A stretch of DNA of 64,000 bases from JACVRM01 sp963809765. Its GTDB lineage: Bacteria; Actinomycetota; Thermoleophilia; Gaiellales; Gaiellaceae. Below the pieces are notes generated by a model. The model made no database searches. It saw only the letters and a list, made by a program, of their open reading frames with translations, and was not told where the DNA came from. The position numbers were made by a program, and so were the translations under genes. Numbering within the stretch: position 1 is the stretch's first letter; every line of letters begins with the position of its first letter. Below are positions 63,928-64,000 of this stretch, in pieces. Location of the stretch: contig CAWEKT010000003.1 of NCBI GenBank assembly GCA_963809765.1, forward strand, positions 372,001 to 436,000, written 5' to 3'.

Positions 63928-64000
63928 CTAGGTGATCAACTTCTGCGTCATGGCGCGGATTGCGATGCGCCACATGATCAGCCCGTAGGCAACGAGCACG
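63928..64000 (-). CDS. C-terminal end of a membrane protein (cut by window edge)
   Basis: The last 23 codons of a minus-strand gene read VLVAYGLIMWRIAIRAMTQK and end LIT. The hydrophobic-plus-basic pattern suggests the end of a final membrane helix. Nothing else can be said. Confidence 0.5.
   Translation of the reverse strand, partial: VLVAYGLIMWRIAIRAMTQKLIT

Overview
This window is very GC-rich and has dense, short-spaced genes, many GTG starts and many 4-nt ATGA/GTGA stop-start overlaps. Its gene content is actinobacterial: NucS mismatch endonuclease, split B12-dependent acyl-CoA mutase, ETF/ETF-QO, a HelD-type RNA polymerase helicase, and the rpmE-DUF1385-prfA-prmC-sua5-glyA-upp order. 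I infer Actinomycetota, most likely class Thermoleophilia. No rRNA, tRNA, transposase, phage gene or CRISPR array was seen, and no gap over 300 bases lacks a gene.

Layout. 0-6.6 kb: a zinc-ribbon nucleotide cyclase (cut by the edge), a WecA-type glycosyl-1-phosphate transferase, then a forward run of surface-sugar genes (nucleotide-sugar dehydrogenase, two NAD-dependent epimerases, and a TIM-barrel/CapD fusion protein). 6.6-14.2 kb: a reverse housekeeping operon (ilvA-like, rpmE, DUF1385, two OsmC genes, prfA, prmC, sua5, glyA, upp). 14.3-20.3 kb: DUF4389 and M48 membrane proteins, then the ETF-QO/etfA/etfB electron-transfer operon. 20.5-28.6 kb: M23 peptidase, enoyl-CoA hydratase, B12-binding subunit, MBL hydrolase, a MarR/MFS/beta-lactamase-like cluster, and the mutase large subunit. 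28.7-34.6 kb: one giant secreted protein with nine 84-residue repeats. 34.6-46.4 kb: ChrA, PduO, a winged-helix protein, acyl-CoA dehydrogenase, an HD-GYP regulator, hydroxyacyl-CoA dehydrogenase, paired GNATs with duplication relics, a thiolase, NYN, HelD and VOC proteins. 46.4-60 kb: signalling (cNMP-binding, GGDEF-EAL, two two-component pairs), a secreted HExxH protease, NucS and a small cupin/GNAT group. 60-64 kb: a small membrane protein, an ArsR-controlled CDF transporter fused to a methyltransferase, dienelactone hydrolase and aldo/keto reductase.

How genes fit together. Acyl-CoA dehydrogenase, enoyl-CoA hydratase, hydroxyacyl-CoA dehydrogenase and thiolase give a full beta-oxidation set. 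ETF and ETF-QO take its electrons to quinone, and the split mutase with PduO adenosyltransferase handles a B12-dependent branch.

Two global properties matter to a reader. First, many conserved genes are broken by 1-nt slips in G/C runs (at least fourteen genes); these look like sequence errors, so I give one CDS span per gene and name the break points. Second, about fifteen or more genes have a TANNNT-like -10 box only 6-9 nt before the start codon, implying widespread leaderless mRNAs. The most unusual items are the TIM-barrel/CapD fusion, the CDF/methyltransferase fusion with a perfect 14-2-14 operator, and a 181-bp structured element bounded by perfect 14-bp inverted repeats.
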